Source: Zoogloeaceae bacterium (lineage in GTDB: Bacteria > Pseudomonadota > Gammaproteobacteria > Burkholderiales > Rhodocyclaceae). Taken from it: a stretch of DNA of 19,528 bases. Positions 1 through 7,036 of this stretch are shown piece by piece. The notes beneath the pieces are model-generated. The model searched no databases. It was not told the DNA's origin and saw only the letters and a list, made by a program, of their open reading frames with translations. Numbering within the stretch: the first letter of the stretch is position 1; each line of letters starts with the position of its first letter. The position numbers were made by a program, and so were the translations under genes. Location: NCBI GenBank assembly GCA_031290955.1, contig JAISLJ010000006.1, positions 1 to 19,528 on the forward strand, in the 5' to 3' direction.

Positions 1-239
1 CGGAAATCTTCTCCGTCACCGCGCCCTTGCGCGGCGCCTATCAGTTCTATGTCAATTACTGGGGCAATTTTGGCGATTCCGGCTATCATTTCGACGAAAA
101 CACCCGGCAAAGGCCGATCATCACCTGTCGAATCACCTTGATCCTGCATGAAAACACCCCCAACGAACGGCGCGAAAGTTTTGTTGTGCCGTTGCGCGGG
201 ATTGGCGATCTCACGCATGTTCGATCCCTGATTTTCTGA
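1..239 (+). CDS. YfaP/DUF2135-like protein, C-terminal fragment (5' end outside window)
   Basis: The frame is open from the first bases of the window and ends at a TGA at 237-239, so only about 79 C-terminal residues are seen. It aligns clearly with the C-terminus of the next gene. Both have EIFS, then RGAYQFYVNYWG against RGLYQVYVNYYG, then a strand with NERR, and end in VRS plus two or three hydrophobic residues. It is therefore a tandem paralogue. The family (DUF2135, E. coli YfaP) consists of secreted beta-rich proteins of unknown function that often sit beside alpha-2-macroglobulin-like genes; whether that holds upstream cannot be seen here. The apparent TTG start at 27 is internal and should not be used. 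The next start codon is 14 bp downstream, so the two genes are probably co-transcribed. Confidence 0.8.
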   Translation, partial: EIFSVTAPLRGAYQFYVNYWGNFGDSGYHFDENTRQRPIITCRITLILHENTPNERRESFVVPLRGIGDLTHVRSLIF

Positions 240-253
240 AAGCGCAACACATC

Positions 254-1015
254 ATGTTGAAACGATTTTTCTCTTCCTGCGCCTCGGCGCTCATGCTGTT
301 ACCCCTGATCGCGCAAGCTGAACTGGATCTACCGCGCAGCGGCTGGCGCGAAGGCAATCCTGACGCGCCCTACACGCAGACGGTCAATTATCCCGCCAAC
401 ACGGTCAGCGTCGACGAAGGCACGCCAGACGCTGGACAGATTCGCGGGCGCATCCGCCAAAACGCCAAGGCGTCGGCGGCGCGGCGTCCGGCAACGCTGG
501 TGGTCAACGGCAACGCCATGCCGATTCGCCTGGACGAGACGGGCGCGTTTGCGCGTCCCTACAGTTTCGGAACCGGCTCCAACAGCGTTGAGGTGCGCGC
601 GGAAGGCGAGGAACCCCTGCGCGCGCAGTTCTACCAAAGCGCCGCCGGGCAAGCGGAGGCGCGGCTGCGCATTGTGTTGAGTTGGGATAGCGATGGCACG
701 GACATCGACTTGCATGTAATCACGCCAAGCGGTCAACATGCCTGGTACGGCGAGCGCGTTATTGCGGGCGGCGCCATCGATACCGATGTCACCACCGGCT
801 ACGGTCCGGAAATCTTCTCTTCCGCCGCGCCGGAACGGGGCTTGTACCAGGTCTATGTCAATTACTACGGCGGTGGTGAAGACGCCTCCAACCTCACCAC
901 CGTGCGCCTGACCGTGCTTTCAGGAGACGGCGCCGCCAACGAAAGACGCCAGGAATTCACCGTCCCCATGCGCTACGCAGGCGAATTAACGCTGGTGCGT
1001 TCGTTTGTGTATTGA
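254..1015 (+). CDS. Secreted YfaP/DUF2135 family protein
   Basis: The product is 253 aa. Residues 1-22 form a signal peptide (Lys-Arg n-region, hydrophobic core, Ala-x-Ala end before ELDLP), so it is exported to the periplasm or beyond. The DUF2135 domain occupies roughly residues 135-253, with the hallmark SWDSDGTDIDLHV at 143-155, a YGER/IDTDVTTGYGPE stretch near 165-186 and YVNYYGG near 201-207. The acidic DxDGTDxDLH segment looks like a possible metal or ligand loop, but that is inference. Residues 25-130 are an N-terminal region with a small beta-domain (TLVVNGNAMPIRLDETGAF) reminiscent of bacterial Ig-like folds. ATG at 254 is the only start that includes the signal peptide; its ribosome site is weak. 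It follows the paralogue ending at 239 and precedes a secreted unknown. The molecular role of the family is unknown. Confidence 0.85.
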   Translation: MLKRFFSSCASALMLLPLIAQAELDLPRSGWREGNPDAPYTQTVNYPANTVSVDEGTPDAGQIRGRIRQNAKASAARRPATLVVNGNAMPIRLDETGAFARPYSFGTGSNSVEVRAEGEEPLRAQFYQSAAGQAEARLRIVLSWDSDGTDIDLHVITPSGQHAWYGERVIAGGAIDTDVTTGYGPEIFSSAAPERGLYQVYVNYYGGGEDASNLTTVRLTVLSGDGAANERRQEFTVPMRYAGELTLVRSFVY

Positions 1016-1060
1016 TTTTTGGCTTGCGCTGAAGCCATGATGAACGCGGAAATCCACAAA

Positions 1061-1537
1061 ATGCGCGCCCTGAAAAAAGGGTTGTGTGCGTTTTTATGCC
1101 CTTTCTTCGCCAGCGCCAGCGTTGCCGCCGCGCCGCCGCTGATCGGCGATTGGCAATCCAGCCGTGAACTAACCATGTCGTTCATCGAAAACCATGTTCG
1201 CCTGAAAGCGGAAACGGAATCCTTCTTGCGCCAGTTAAGCGGACACATGACCCTCCGTTTTGATGCGGAATACGTTACCCTCGACCTTCCCGACCTCACA
1301 ATAGAAATCAACGGGAAGAAACACCCCATGACAGGGTTTCGGGAAAAAAGCCGCTACAAGGTATTGTTTTCCAGCGACACCAAGATTGTCATACAGTCCG
1401 AAGTCCCTTCTAGCCAACAGGAAACCGTTCAGATCTTCTACTTCGTTGATGACAAAACAATGTGGGTTTATGGAGGGAATAACGATCCGGGGCTGCCAGA
1501 TATTCACTATCGCGAATATTTTGTGCGCACAAGATAG
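1061..1537 (+). CDS. Small secreted protein of unknown function
   Basis: The family is not recognised. From ATG 1061 the product is 158 aa and begins with a signal peptide (MRALKKG, hydrophobic stretch, then ASVAAAPP). In-frame ATGs at 1037 and 1040 and a TTG at 1019 are alternatives; 1061 gives the most normal signal peptide. The mature part starts LIGDWQSS, which resembles the opening strand of lipocalin-like or META-type small beta-barrels (GxW motif). It continues with alternating polar/hydrophobic strands (MTLRFDAEYVTLDLPDLTIEI; KIVIQSEVP; QIFYFVDDKTMWVY). There is no cysteine pair or catalytic motif. It lies about 45 bp after the YfaP-like gene on the same strand, so it may be part of the same transcription unit. 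The lipocalin-like idea is inference only. Confidence 0.6.
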   Translation: MRALKKGLCAFLCPFFASASVAAAPPLIGDWQSSRELTMSFIENHVRLKAETESFLRQLSGHMTLRFDAEYVTLDLPDLTIEINGKKHPMTGFREKSRYKVLFSSDTKIVIQSEVPSSQQETVQIFYFVDDKTMWVYGGNNDPGLPDIHYREYFVRTR

Positions 1538-1601
1538 TCCATGCTGATCGTCCAACCGCGCCCCAACGCAGAGCAGCCACGCCGTTCCCTGCTTTCCGCC
1601 C

Positions 1602-1985
1602 TCAGCCGCGCGATTTCTGGAGAGGGTGCGTGTCGCATCTCGGACGATTCGATTCAGGCGAACGATTGAAGCATTGTGGGCGCTCAGCATACCAGATGTT
1701 CATGGCGTCCAAGGGTGTTTTGCTGTTGAGGGCGGCTTGCGGGAGGTGCTCGTTGTAGAGCATGGCATATCGGAGCAGGGTTTGTTCCAGGTCTTCGCCG
1801 CTCATGAAATGATGGGGCTTCAGGATGCCCGCGATGCGACCATTGAAACGCTCGACCATCCCGTTGGTCTGCGGCGTGCGGGGACGGGTCAGGCGATGCT
1901 CGATCGCAAGCGCGGCGCACAATTGATCGAACTCATGCTGGCCGCTGGCCTGCATGGCGGCAGCGTGCTTGTCATGTAAAATACG
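1602..1985 (-). pseudogene. IS481-family transposase, 3' remnant
   Basis: On the minus strand the frame from about 1985 to the TGA at 1602-1604 encodes the C-terminal part of an IS481-type DDE transposase (rve integrase core). It contains HEFDQLCAALAIEHRLT, then PRTPQTNGMVERFNGRI with the catalytic Glu of the DDE triad, then EDLEQTLLRYAMLYNEHLPQ and a terminal RCDT. A complete IS481 transposase is about 300-350 aa with an N-terminal HTH and the first two Asp residues; here only about 125 residues remain. Homology extends upstream of the internal ATG at 1955 (KHAAAMQASG) and stops near 1985, where the ugpB leader begins. I cannot identify terminal inverted repeats or a target duplication. The remnant cannot encode an active enzyme. 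Confidence 0.85.
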
Positions 1986-2011
1986 GGCTTTCCATTTTCG
2001 GGAGTCTTATC

Positions 2012-3301
2012 GTGCCCAAGATCGCTGCCGTGATCCTCTCCGCCCTCCTCCTCTTTTTTGCTTCTGCCGCGCTCCCGGCCCCGGCCAAGAAGGCGGCAAA
2101 GGCCAAAAGCGAGCCTGCCGTGACCGAAATCGAGTTCGCGCATCAACTGGATCAGCGCAACGCCGAACGTCTGGCCGCGCTCGTGGAACGCTTCAACCGC
2201 GAGCAGCAGGAGATCGTCATCCGGATCGTGCATGCCGAAGCCAAGGGCAAACCCGCGCTCCTGAATCTCGCCACACCGGATACCATTGCCACGTTCATCA
2301 CGCGCAAGGCGGCCTACAAGCCGATTTCCCGCCTCCTGAAGGAAACCAAGGAGAAGCTGCCCAGCGGCGATTTCTCGCCCGATCTTTTTTCCGCCCTCGC
2401 CCGAAAGAACCTGACCGCCCTGCCGGTCGCCTTTTCCACGCCCGTCCTTTTCTACAACAAACGCATGTTCCGCGAGGCCGGACTCGATCCCGAGCGCGCG
2501 CCGCGCACCTGGCGCGAGATGCAGGAAACCGCCGGGCGCTTGCTGGAACGGGGAATGGCATGTCCCTACACTTCTTCCTGGCCCGTCTGGATTCACATCG
2601 ACAACATGAGTTCCGTCTCCAACGCGCCGGTGGCGGACGCCAAGGGAAAACTCGTCTTCAATGGCCTGGCGCAGGTAAAGCACGTCGCCATGCTGGCTTC
2701 CTGGCGCAAATCCAGCTACTTCCACCACTTTGGCCGCGCCAACGAGGCGGATGCCCGCTTTCACGACGGGCAATGCGCCATGCTGACTTCCGACGCCTGG
2801 GCGAACAGTTTTTTACGCGAAGCGCCGGGCCTGGAACTGGGCGTTGCCGCTTTTCCCTATCATGACGATCTCCACGGCGCGCCGCAGCACACGCTCGCCG
2901 CGGGCGCTTCCCTGTGGGTGGGCGGCGGCTACAAGGCGCGGGAATACAAGGCCGCCGCGCGTTTCCTGCGCTTTTTGATGCAGCCGGAAACCCAGGCGGA
3001 ACTGGCGCGCGCCGGAGGCTTCCTGCCGCTCACCAATTCCGTGCGGCAAAGCATCCGCGCCCAACTCCAGAAGGATGAGGAAGCCGCTTTCGACATCGCC
3101 TACGCCTCCCTGCGCGGCAAGGGCGCGGAACATCCCCTGCGCGTTTCCGCCCTGGAACAGGTGCGCATCATCGCGGACGAGGAACTCGAACAGGTCTGGG
3201 GCGGCAGGAAATCCGCCAAGGCGGCGCTGGATACCGCCGTCCGGCGGGGCAACGCAGTGCTTTCCGCCAAGCCCGCGCTCCGGAAGGCGGTGCTGTTCTG
3301 A
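2012..3301 (+). CDS. ugpB: Glycerol-3-phosphate-type ABC transporter substrate-binding protein
   Basis: The product is 429 aa, the usual length of UgpB (E. coli about 438). It starts at GTG 2012 with a GGAG ribosome site at 2001-2004, 7 bp upstream. The first ~23 residues are a signal peptide (hydrophobic VILSALLLFFASAALPA), so it is periplasmic. The extracellular solute-binding family 1 fold is shown by FAHQLDQRNAERLAALVERFN near 42-62, LPVAFSTPVLFYNKRMF near 137-153, CPYTSSWPVWIHIDNMS near 184-200, and GFLPLTNSVR near 336-345. These match the betaproteobacterial UgpB type that binds sn-glycerol-3-phosphate or its diesters. The substrate is inferred from family. No permease (ugpA/E) or ATPase (ugpC) is in the window. 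Upstream lies an IS481 remnant, so the native promoter may be lost. The stop overlaps the next start by one base (TGATG). Confidence 0.85.
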   Translation: MPKIAAVILSALLLFFASAALPAPAKKAAKAKSEPAVTEIEFAHQLDQRNAERLAALVERFNREQQEIVIRIVHAEAKGKPALLNLATPDTIATFITRKAAYKPISRLLKETKEKLPSGDFSPDLFSALARKNLTALPVAFSTPVLFYNKRMFREAGLDPERAPRTWREMQETAGRLLERGMACPYTSSWPVWIHIDNMSSVSNAPVADAKGKLVFNGLAQVKHVAMLASWRKSSYFHHFGRANEADARFHDGQCAMLTSDAWANSFLREAPGLELGVAAFPYHDDLHGAPQHTLAAGASLWVGGGYKAREYKAAARFLRFLMQPETQAELARAGGFLPLTNSVRQSIRAQLQKDEEAAFDIAYASLRGKGAEHPLRVSALEQVRIIADEELEQVWGGRKSAKAALDTAVRRGNAVLSAKPALRKAVLF

Positions 3302-3507
3302 TGCGGCCCGCCTCCGTTACCTTCGACCTGGACGGCACACTGCTGGATACGGCGACGGATTTGCACGTCTCGGCCAATCGCATGCTGGCGGAACTGGGAC
3401 GGCCCCTGCGCACGGAAGCGGAGATTCGCCGCTTCGTCGGCACGGGCGGTGACGCACAAGCAGGGGCTGATCGTGAGCGCAAGGGCATATCCGGGCAATC
3501 CCTATGA
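3301..3507 (+). pseudogene. gph: Phosphoglycolate phosphatase-like HAD hydrolase, 5' fragment
   Basis: The first ~49 codons encode a clear HAD N-terminus of the Gph type: TFDLDGTLLDTATDLH (nucleophile Asp in DLDGT) followed by ANRMLAELGRPLRTEAEIRRFVGTGG, the start of the helical cap. After about 3448 the Gph similarity ends; the frame runs another ~19 unrelated codons and stops at 3505-3507. A functional enzyme is about 220 aa, so the cap, the conserved Lys and the second Asp motif are missing. From 3449 the DNA carries transposase sequence in another frame, so the truncation marks an insertion or deletion scar. It is translationally coupled to ugpB by a one-base overlap. The family removes phosphate from 2-phosphoglycolate; this copy is almost certainly inactive. 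Confidence 0.85.
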
Positions 3508-3538
3508 TGGACACATCCTGCGCGAGCAACTGGAATGA
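3449..3538 (+). pseudogene. Transposase fragment (IS5/IS1182-like), about 29 codons
   Basis: In the frame starting at GTG 3449 the DNA reads VTHKQGLIVSARAYPGNP followed by YDGHILREQLE and a TGA at 3536-3538. The segment with PGNPYDGHTL and EQLE is a strongly conserved internal block of IS5/IS1182-type DDE transposases, here 'PGNPYDGHIL'. Only this block survives; sequence on both sides belongs to something else (the gph 5' end before it, a membrane-protein gene after). It has no independent start of its own and is a scar of a former insertion sequence. Assignment to the exact IS family is from memory of the motif, not from a search. Confidence 0.75.
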
Positions 3539-3933
3539 TGAGGAAGCCAAAAAGAAACGACAGGTTTGTCCAGATCGCGCGTATCCATGTTTCCGTGGTT
3601 TTGTGCGCGGTCGCTGTATTTTTGTTGCTGAAACAAAATATCGTTTCCGGGATGTTCTTTCTTCTTTTATTCGTCCTTGTGGCTACCGGAAATTTATTTG
3701 TCCTCGAGGTGGCGAGGGTGGTTTTCGGGCTGCTGTCGGCATTCGGCATCGCCTTCTTTTTCAATCCTTTTCTTCTGCGGGATTTTGATCTGCTATGGAA
3801 CATGCCAAGGGGCACGCTTTTGTTTTTCCTTTATGAAATCGTATTCCTGAGTTGCTTTTTCGCGTGTGGGAGGCTGATCTTGCGAATGCGCGACAATGCC
3901 CAAAATCCATCGGACACGCAGGGCAAGGAATGA
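3535..3933 (+). CDS. Small multi-pass membrane protein, unknown function
   Basis: The product is 132 aa and not recognised. The start is ATG 3535 or the adjacent ATG 3538; there is no good ribosome site, and the start overlaps the end of the transposase fragment. A short basic N-terminus (RKPKRNDR) precedes a hydrophobic helix near residues 13-33. A long hydrophobic block near 38-82 probably makes two helices, and another helix lies near 93-115. The protein ends in a polar tail. That gives about four membrane spans with a cytoplasmic basic N-terminus (positive-inside rule). The codons are visibly richer in T and A than the flanking housekeeping genes, which suggests recent arrival together with the insertion-sequence scar beside it. 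It converges on ccoS. There is no motif to assign a role; small integral membrane proteins of this type are often immunity, stress or phage-derived proteins, but nothing here proves that. Confidence 0.6.
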   Translation: MMRKPKRNDRFVQIARIHVSVVLCAVAVFLLLKQNIVSGMFFLLLFVLVATGNLFVLEVARVVFGLLSAFGIAFFFNPFLLRDFDLLWNMPRGTLLFFLYEIVFLSCFFACGRLILRMRDNAQNPSDTQGKE

Positions 3934-3982
3934 TTTCATTCCGGAAACAATCTGTGGACTGCGAAACCCGGAACCCGGTAAC

Positions 3983-4213
3983 TTATTCCGGCAAATTCTT
4001 GCGTGCAGGGTCGTTTTCCAACGCCTGCGAGGAATGCGCTGGCGTTTCGGCGGGATTCCGGGCGGGTGGAGGGAGATCGTCGTCCATCAGGATGCGAAAG
4101 CCAGGGCCTTCCAGATCGTCGAACTGGCCGCCGCGCACGGATTTCCAGAAGATGAAGGCGATCACGAACACCAGCGCCACCGAAAAGGGGATCAGGAGAT
4201 ACAGGGCTTCCAT
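3983..4213 (-). CDS. ccoS: cbb3-type cytochrome oxidase assembly protein CcoS
   Basis: The product is 76 aa. The start at 4213 is fixed by the one-base overlap with the ccoI stop (TGATG on the minus strand); the frame is open upstream but that part lies inside ccoI. The sequence has the CcoS/FixS layout: a single N-terminal membrane helix (LYLLIPFSVALVFVIAFIFW), then the conserved cytoplasmic stretch SVRGGQFDDLEGPGFRIL with the GQFDDLEGP signature, a DDD acidic end and a variable proline/alanine tail. Known role: with CcoI it is needed for insertion of copper and heme into the binuclear centre of the cbb3 oxidase. The tail of about 30 residues is longer than in minimal CcoS proteins and not conserved in any way I recognise. 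Confidence 0.93.
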   Translation of the reverse strand: MEALYLLIPFSVALVFVIAFIFWKSVRGGQFDDLEGPGFRILMDDDLPPPARNPAETPAHSSQALENDPARKNLPE

Positions 4214-6714
4214 CAGGCTTCCTTTTTCTGGATTCTCAAGGCGTTCAGGACCACCAGCAGCGAACTCGCCGACATGCCAATGCCCGCCGCCCACGGGGCA
4301 ACATGGCCCAGCGCCGCCAGAGGCAGCGCCAGGAGATTATAGACAAAGGCCCAGGCCAGATTCTGGCGGATGATCGCCAGGGTAAAACGGCTCTTCGCCA
4401 GTCCGCTGCGCAGGGGTTCCAGGCGATCCGCGAGCAGGATCAAATCGGCCTGGGTGCGCGCCAGCGGCGCGCCGCTGCCCATGGCGACGGAAACCTGCGC
4501 CTGCGCCAGCACCGGCGCGTCATTGACGCCATCGCCGATCATGGCGACCACATGACCTTCTGCTTGCAGGGCCTGCACCGCCTTGCGCTTCTGTTCCGGC
4601 GACATGGCGGCCTCAACTTGCGTGATGCCCAGTTGTCCGGCCACCCGCCGGGCCACATGCGGGGCATCGCCCGTCATCAGCGCCACCCGGCAACCCGCGG
4701 CACGCAAATCCTGGATGAGCTGCGCCGCCTCCGGACGCAGCGCGTCGCCCAGCCGGAAAAAGGCAAGGATGCCGGTTTCGTCACCCAGCGCCACCAGCGT
4801 ATCCCCGGCGGCGCGCCAGGCTTCCGGACTTTCCGTGCGATCGCCGGAGAGTTCCGCCACAAAATCGGGACGACCAATGCGCACACGCCGTCCATCCTGC
4901 CATCCTTCCAGCCCCATGCCTGCCTTGGCTTCCACCCGTTCCACGGGGCCTGCGGGCGGCGATTTCCCCGATTCGCCGCCCGCAGCGTCGCGCAAGGCGA
5001 GCGCCAAGGGGTGTTCCGAAGCCTGTTCCAGCGCCGCGGCAAGCGCCAGCGCGTTCTGGCGCGCGTTCGGGGCGGCGGTTTCCGGGAGCCAGATTTCCAG
5101 AAGGCGCATGTCTCCACAGGTCAAGGTGCCGGTCTTGTCGAAGACGAAGCAATCCGCCCGCGCCAGCGTCTCGATGGCATGCCCGCGCGTGACCAGCAAG
5201 CCTTCCCGGGCCAGCGCGCCCGCCGCTACGGTGAGCGAGATCGGCGTCGCCAGCGCCAGGGCGCACGGGCACGTGACAACCAGCACGGAAACCGTGATCC
5301 ACAAGGCGCGGCTGGCATCCACCCGCAACCAGATCAAGGCGACCGCGATGGCAACAAAAAGCAAGTCGGCGACAAACCAGCGCGCAATGCGGTCAGCGCT
5401 GTTCACAATGCCTGGCTTTTCCACCGCAGCCCGCTCCATGAGGCGGATGATGGCCGAAATGCGCGTCCCCTCGCCCACCTCCTCCACCGCGACAACCAAG
5501 GGACTTTCCTGATTGATCGCGCCGCCCGTCACGGGGTCCCCCACGCCCTTGGCAACCGGCTGGCTCTCGCCGGTCAGGAGCGATTCGTCGGCGCGGCTCT
5601 GGCCTTCCAGCACGCGCCCGTCCGCCGGGATGGCGTCTCCGGGACGCACGAGCACCACATCCCCGACCTTCAGGTCCGCCACCAGCACCTGCTCGCTTTC
5701 CCGATTTTCCGGGAAACGCGGCAAGCGCGCGCAGAAGGCGGGCAGGAGACGGGCAAGCGCCTCGGTGACGCTTACGGCCTTCTGACGCGCCGTCATTTCA
5801 AGGTAGCGTCCGCCCAGAAGAAAGAAGACAAACATGGCGACCGAATCAAAATACACCTCGCCGCCACGCAGGAGCGTTGCCCAGACACTGGCGAGAAAGG
5901 AGACGCCAATGCCCAGCGCCACCGGCACATCCATGCCCACCCGCCTTAGCCGAAGGTCGCGCAGCGCCCCCAGGAAAAAGGGCTGCGCGGAATAGAGCAC
6001 CACCGGCAGGGTCAGCACGAGGCTGGCCCAGCGGATCAGGGTTTCGATCTCCGATGTCATCTCGCCTTCCCCAGCCAGATAGACGGGAATTGCGTACATC
6101 ATGACCTGCATCATGCCGAAGCCTGCCACCCACAGCCGCCACAACGCGCCCTGGCGTTCCTTCTGCGCCAGTTCCTCGTGGCGGGCGGCATCGTAGGGAT
6201 GCGCCCGGTAGCCGATGGCGGCAATCGCCGCGAGGATGTCGGAAAGTTTGACCCGCGTCGTATCCCAGCGCACCCGGGCGCGGCGCGTGGCGTAATTGAC
6301 GCTCACGCCCGTCACGCCGGGCAACTGGCCGATGTGCCGCTCGTTCAGCCAGACGCAGGCGGCGCAGGTGATGCCTTCGAGCATCAGGGAGGCTTCCAGT
6401 TCCTCTTCCCCGCAGGCGCGCACAAAACTCTTCTGGAATTCCGCGTGGTCGAACAGGTGCAATTGTTCCAAGGCGGCGGGCACGGCCTCGCGTGGCGATT
6501 CGGGCAGGGCGTCGCGGCTGGCGTAGTAATCCTCCAGGCCGTTCGCCACGATGGCCTCGGCCACGGCCTGGCAGCCCGCGCAGCACATCCCGCGCCGCGC
6601 TCCCTTGATGGCCACGGAAAAATCGGCCTCGGCAGGAACGGGCAGGCCACAGTGATAACACTGCCGCGTGCCCCTTCCGGCATCCGACCCGGAAAGCGAT
6701 TCAGACAAGGACAT
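4213..6714 (-). CDS. ccoI: Copper-translocating P1B-type ATPase for cbb3 oxidase maturation
   Basis: The product is 833 aa. Residues 19-48 hold a CxxC (CYHC) and CCAGC pair forming the N-terminal metal-binding domain typical of CcoI/FixI. A heavy-metal-associated domain carries GITCAAC at 114-120. Membrane helices follow (near 197-215, 225-250, 262-282, 290-305). The actuator domain has TGES at 381-384. The transport motif CPC is at 482-484, the phosphorylation site DKTGT at 526-530, SEHPL at 566-570, and the hinge GDGVND at 727-732, with two final helices. All residues needed for a working copper exporter are present. Known role: export of Cu(I) from the cytoplasm to feed the CuB site of cbb3 oxidase. 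It overlaps ccoS by one base. ATG 6714 is preceded on the minus strand by a possible -10 box TATACT (6759-6764) without a good -35. ccoNOQP, ccoG and ccoH are not visible. Confidence 0.95.
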   Translation of the reverse strand: MSLSESLSGSDAGRGTRQCYHCGLPVPAEADFSVAIKGARRGMCCAGCQAVAEAIVANGLEDYYASRDALPESPREAVPAALEQLHLFDHAEFQKSFVRACGEEELEASLMLEGITCAACVWLNERHIGQLPGVTGVSVNYATRRARVRWDTTRVKLSDILAAIAAIGYRAHPYDAARHEELAQKERQGALWRLWVAGFGMMQVMMYAIPVYLAGEGEMTSEIETLIRWASLVLTLPVVLYSAQPFFLGALRDLRLRRVGMDVPVALGIGVSFLASVWATLLRGGEVYFDSVAMFVFFLLGGRYLEMTARQKAVSVTEALARLLPAFCARLPRFPENRESEQVLVADLKVGDVVLVRPGDAIPADGRVLEGQSRADESLLTGESQPVAKGVGDPVTGGAINQESPLVVAVEEVGEGTRISAIIRLMERAAVEKPGIVNSADRIARWFVADLLFVAIAVALIWLRVDASRALWITVSVLVVTCPCALALATPISLTVAAGALAREGLLVTRGHAIETLARADCFVFDKTGTLTCGDMRLLEIWLPETAAPNARQNALALAAALEQASEHPLALALRDAAGGESGKSPPAGPVERVEAKAGMGLEGWQDGRRVRIGRPDFVAELSGDRTESPEAWRAAGDTLVALGDETGILAFFRLGDALRPEAAQLIQDLRAAGCRVALMTGDAPHVARRVAGQLGITQVEAAMSPEQKRKAVQALQAEGHVVAMIGDGVNDAPVLAQAQVSVAMGSGAPLARTQADLILLADRLEPLRSGLAKSRFTLAIIRQNLAWAFVYNLLALPLAALGHVAPWAAGIGMSASSLLVVLNALRIQKKEA

Positions 6715-6832
6715 AAATGTAGATTCCGGGCCTCAGGGCATTCATCCAGAAGGCTGGCAGTATAAAGCAGATGTCAGGGATCAGGAGACAGGGAACAATA
6801 GAGAGCCTTCAGCAGCAAAACCAAAGCTCGTG

Positions 6833-6892
6833 GAAGCCCTGACGACGGCAGTTCTTGCCCAAGGCAAGCCTGCTGCGCAGCCTACAGACACC
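6833..6892. repeat. About 60-bp repeat, copy 1 (upstream of DUF4760 gene)
   Basis: This stretch begins GAAGCCCTGACGACG and ends ACAGACACC. A second copy lies at 7537-7598 in the same orientation, with the first 15 bases identical and the end also conserved. The middle contains the hairpin CTTGCC-CAA-GGCAAG, extended outwards by GCAG/CTGC. Read in the + frame both copies give EALTT, then PAAQPTDT or PAQPADT, but neither has a start codon of its own, so a dispersed repeat is more likely than a gene. It lies in the otherwise gene-free interval between ccoI and the DUF4760 leader. Confidence 0.6.
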
Positions 6893-6919
6893 ATTGGACG
6901 CCCTCGGACGTAATTGATC

Positions 6920-6948
6920 TTGCGCCTGCTGTTAGACCTTGCTATGCT
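6920..6948 (+). promoter_or_regulatory. Candidate sigma70-type promoter for leader ORF and DUF4760 gene
   Basis: TTGCGC (6920-6925) and TATGCT (6943-6948) are separated by 17 bp and lie about 50 bp before the leader ORF. The -10 matches 4 of 6 consensus positions and the -35 matches 3 of 6, so this is only a candidate. Confidence 0.3.
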
Positions 6949-6998
6949 GCACTTGTAGTACCACCATCAACCACAGTCAACCACCAAGGAGGAATGTC

Positions 6999-7034
6999 AT
7001 GACCCACATCAGAAACGAAGGCTGGAACGGTTAA
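6999..7034 (+). CDS. Possible 11-residue leader peptide upstream of DUF4760 gene
   Basis: ATG 6999 is preceded at 6 bp by AAGGAGG (6986-6992), the strongest ribosome site I see in the window. It opens an 11-codon frame (MTHIRNEGWNG) ending at TAA 7032-7034, two bases before the ATG of the DUF4760 gene at 7037. That larger gene has no good ribosome site of its own, so it is probably translated by coupling from this short frame. The peptide has no run of one amino acid that would suggest classical attenuation. It could also be only a device for placing ribosomes. Confidence 0.45.
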   Translation: MTHIRNEGWNG

Positions 7035-7036
7035 GC

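Noticed and set aside
4303..5949. Long open frame on the + strand (548 codons) opposite ccoI.
   Set aside because: It is the mirror of a complete, motif-rich ccoI. Its protein is rich in Arg, His and Gln, without domains, as expected of antisense frames in GC-rich DNA.
6715..6780. FNR box upstream of ccoI.
   Set aside because: No TTGAT-N4-ATCAA pattern is present; only a lone TATACT is seen.
6668..6913. 81-codon + strand frame spanning the ccoI start and repeat copy 1.
   Set aside because: It begins inside ccoI, has no ribosome site, and its similarity to the 7537-7598 region is due to the DNA repeat.
6925..6950. GTTAGAC at 6931 resembles the core site of an integron attC.
   Set aside because: No matching GTCTAAC-type partner lies at the right distance, and no integrase is in the window, so the cassette idea is not supported by attC structure.
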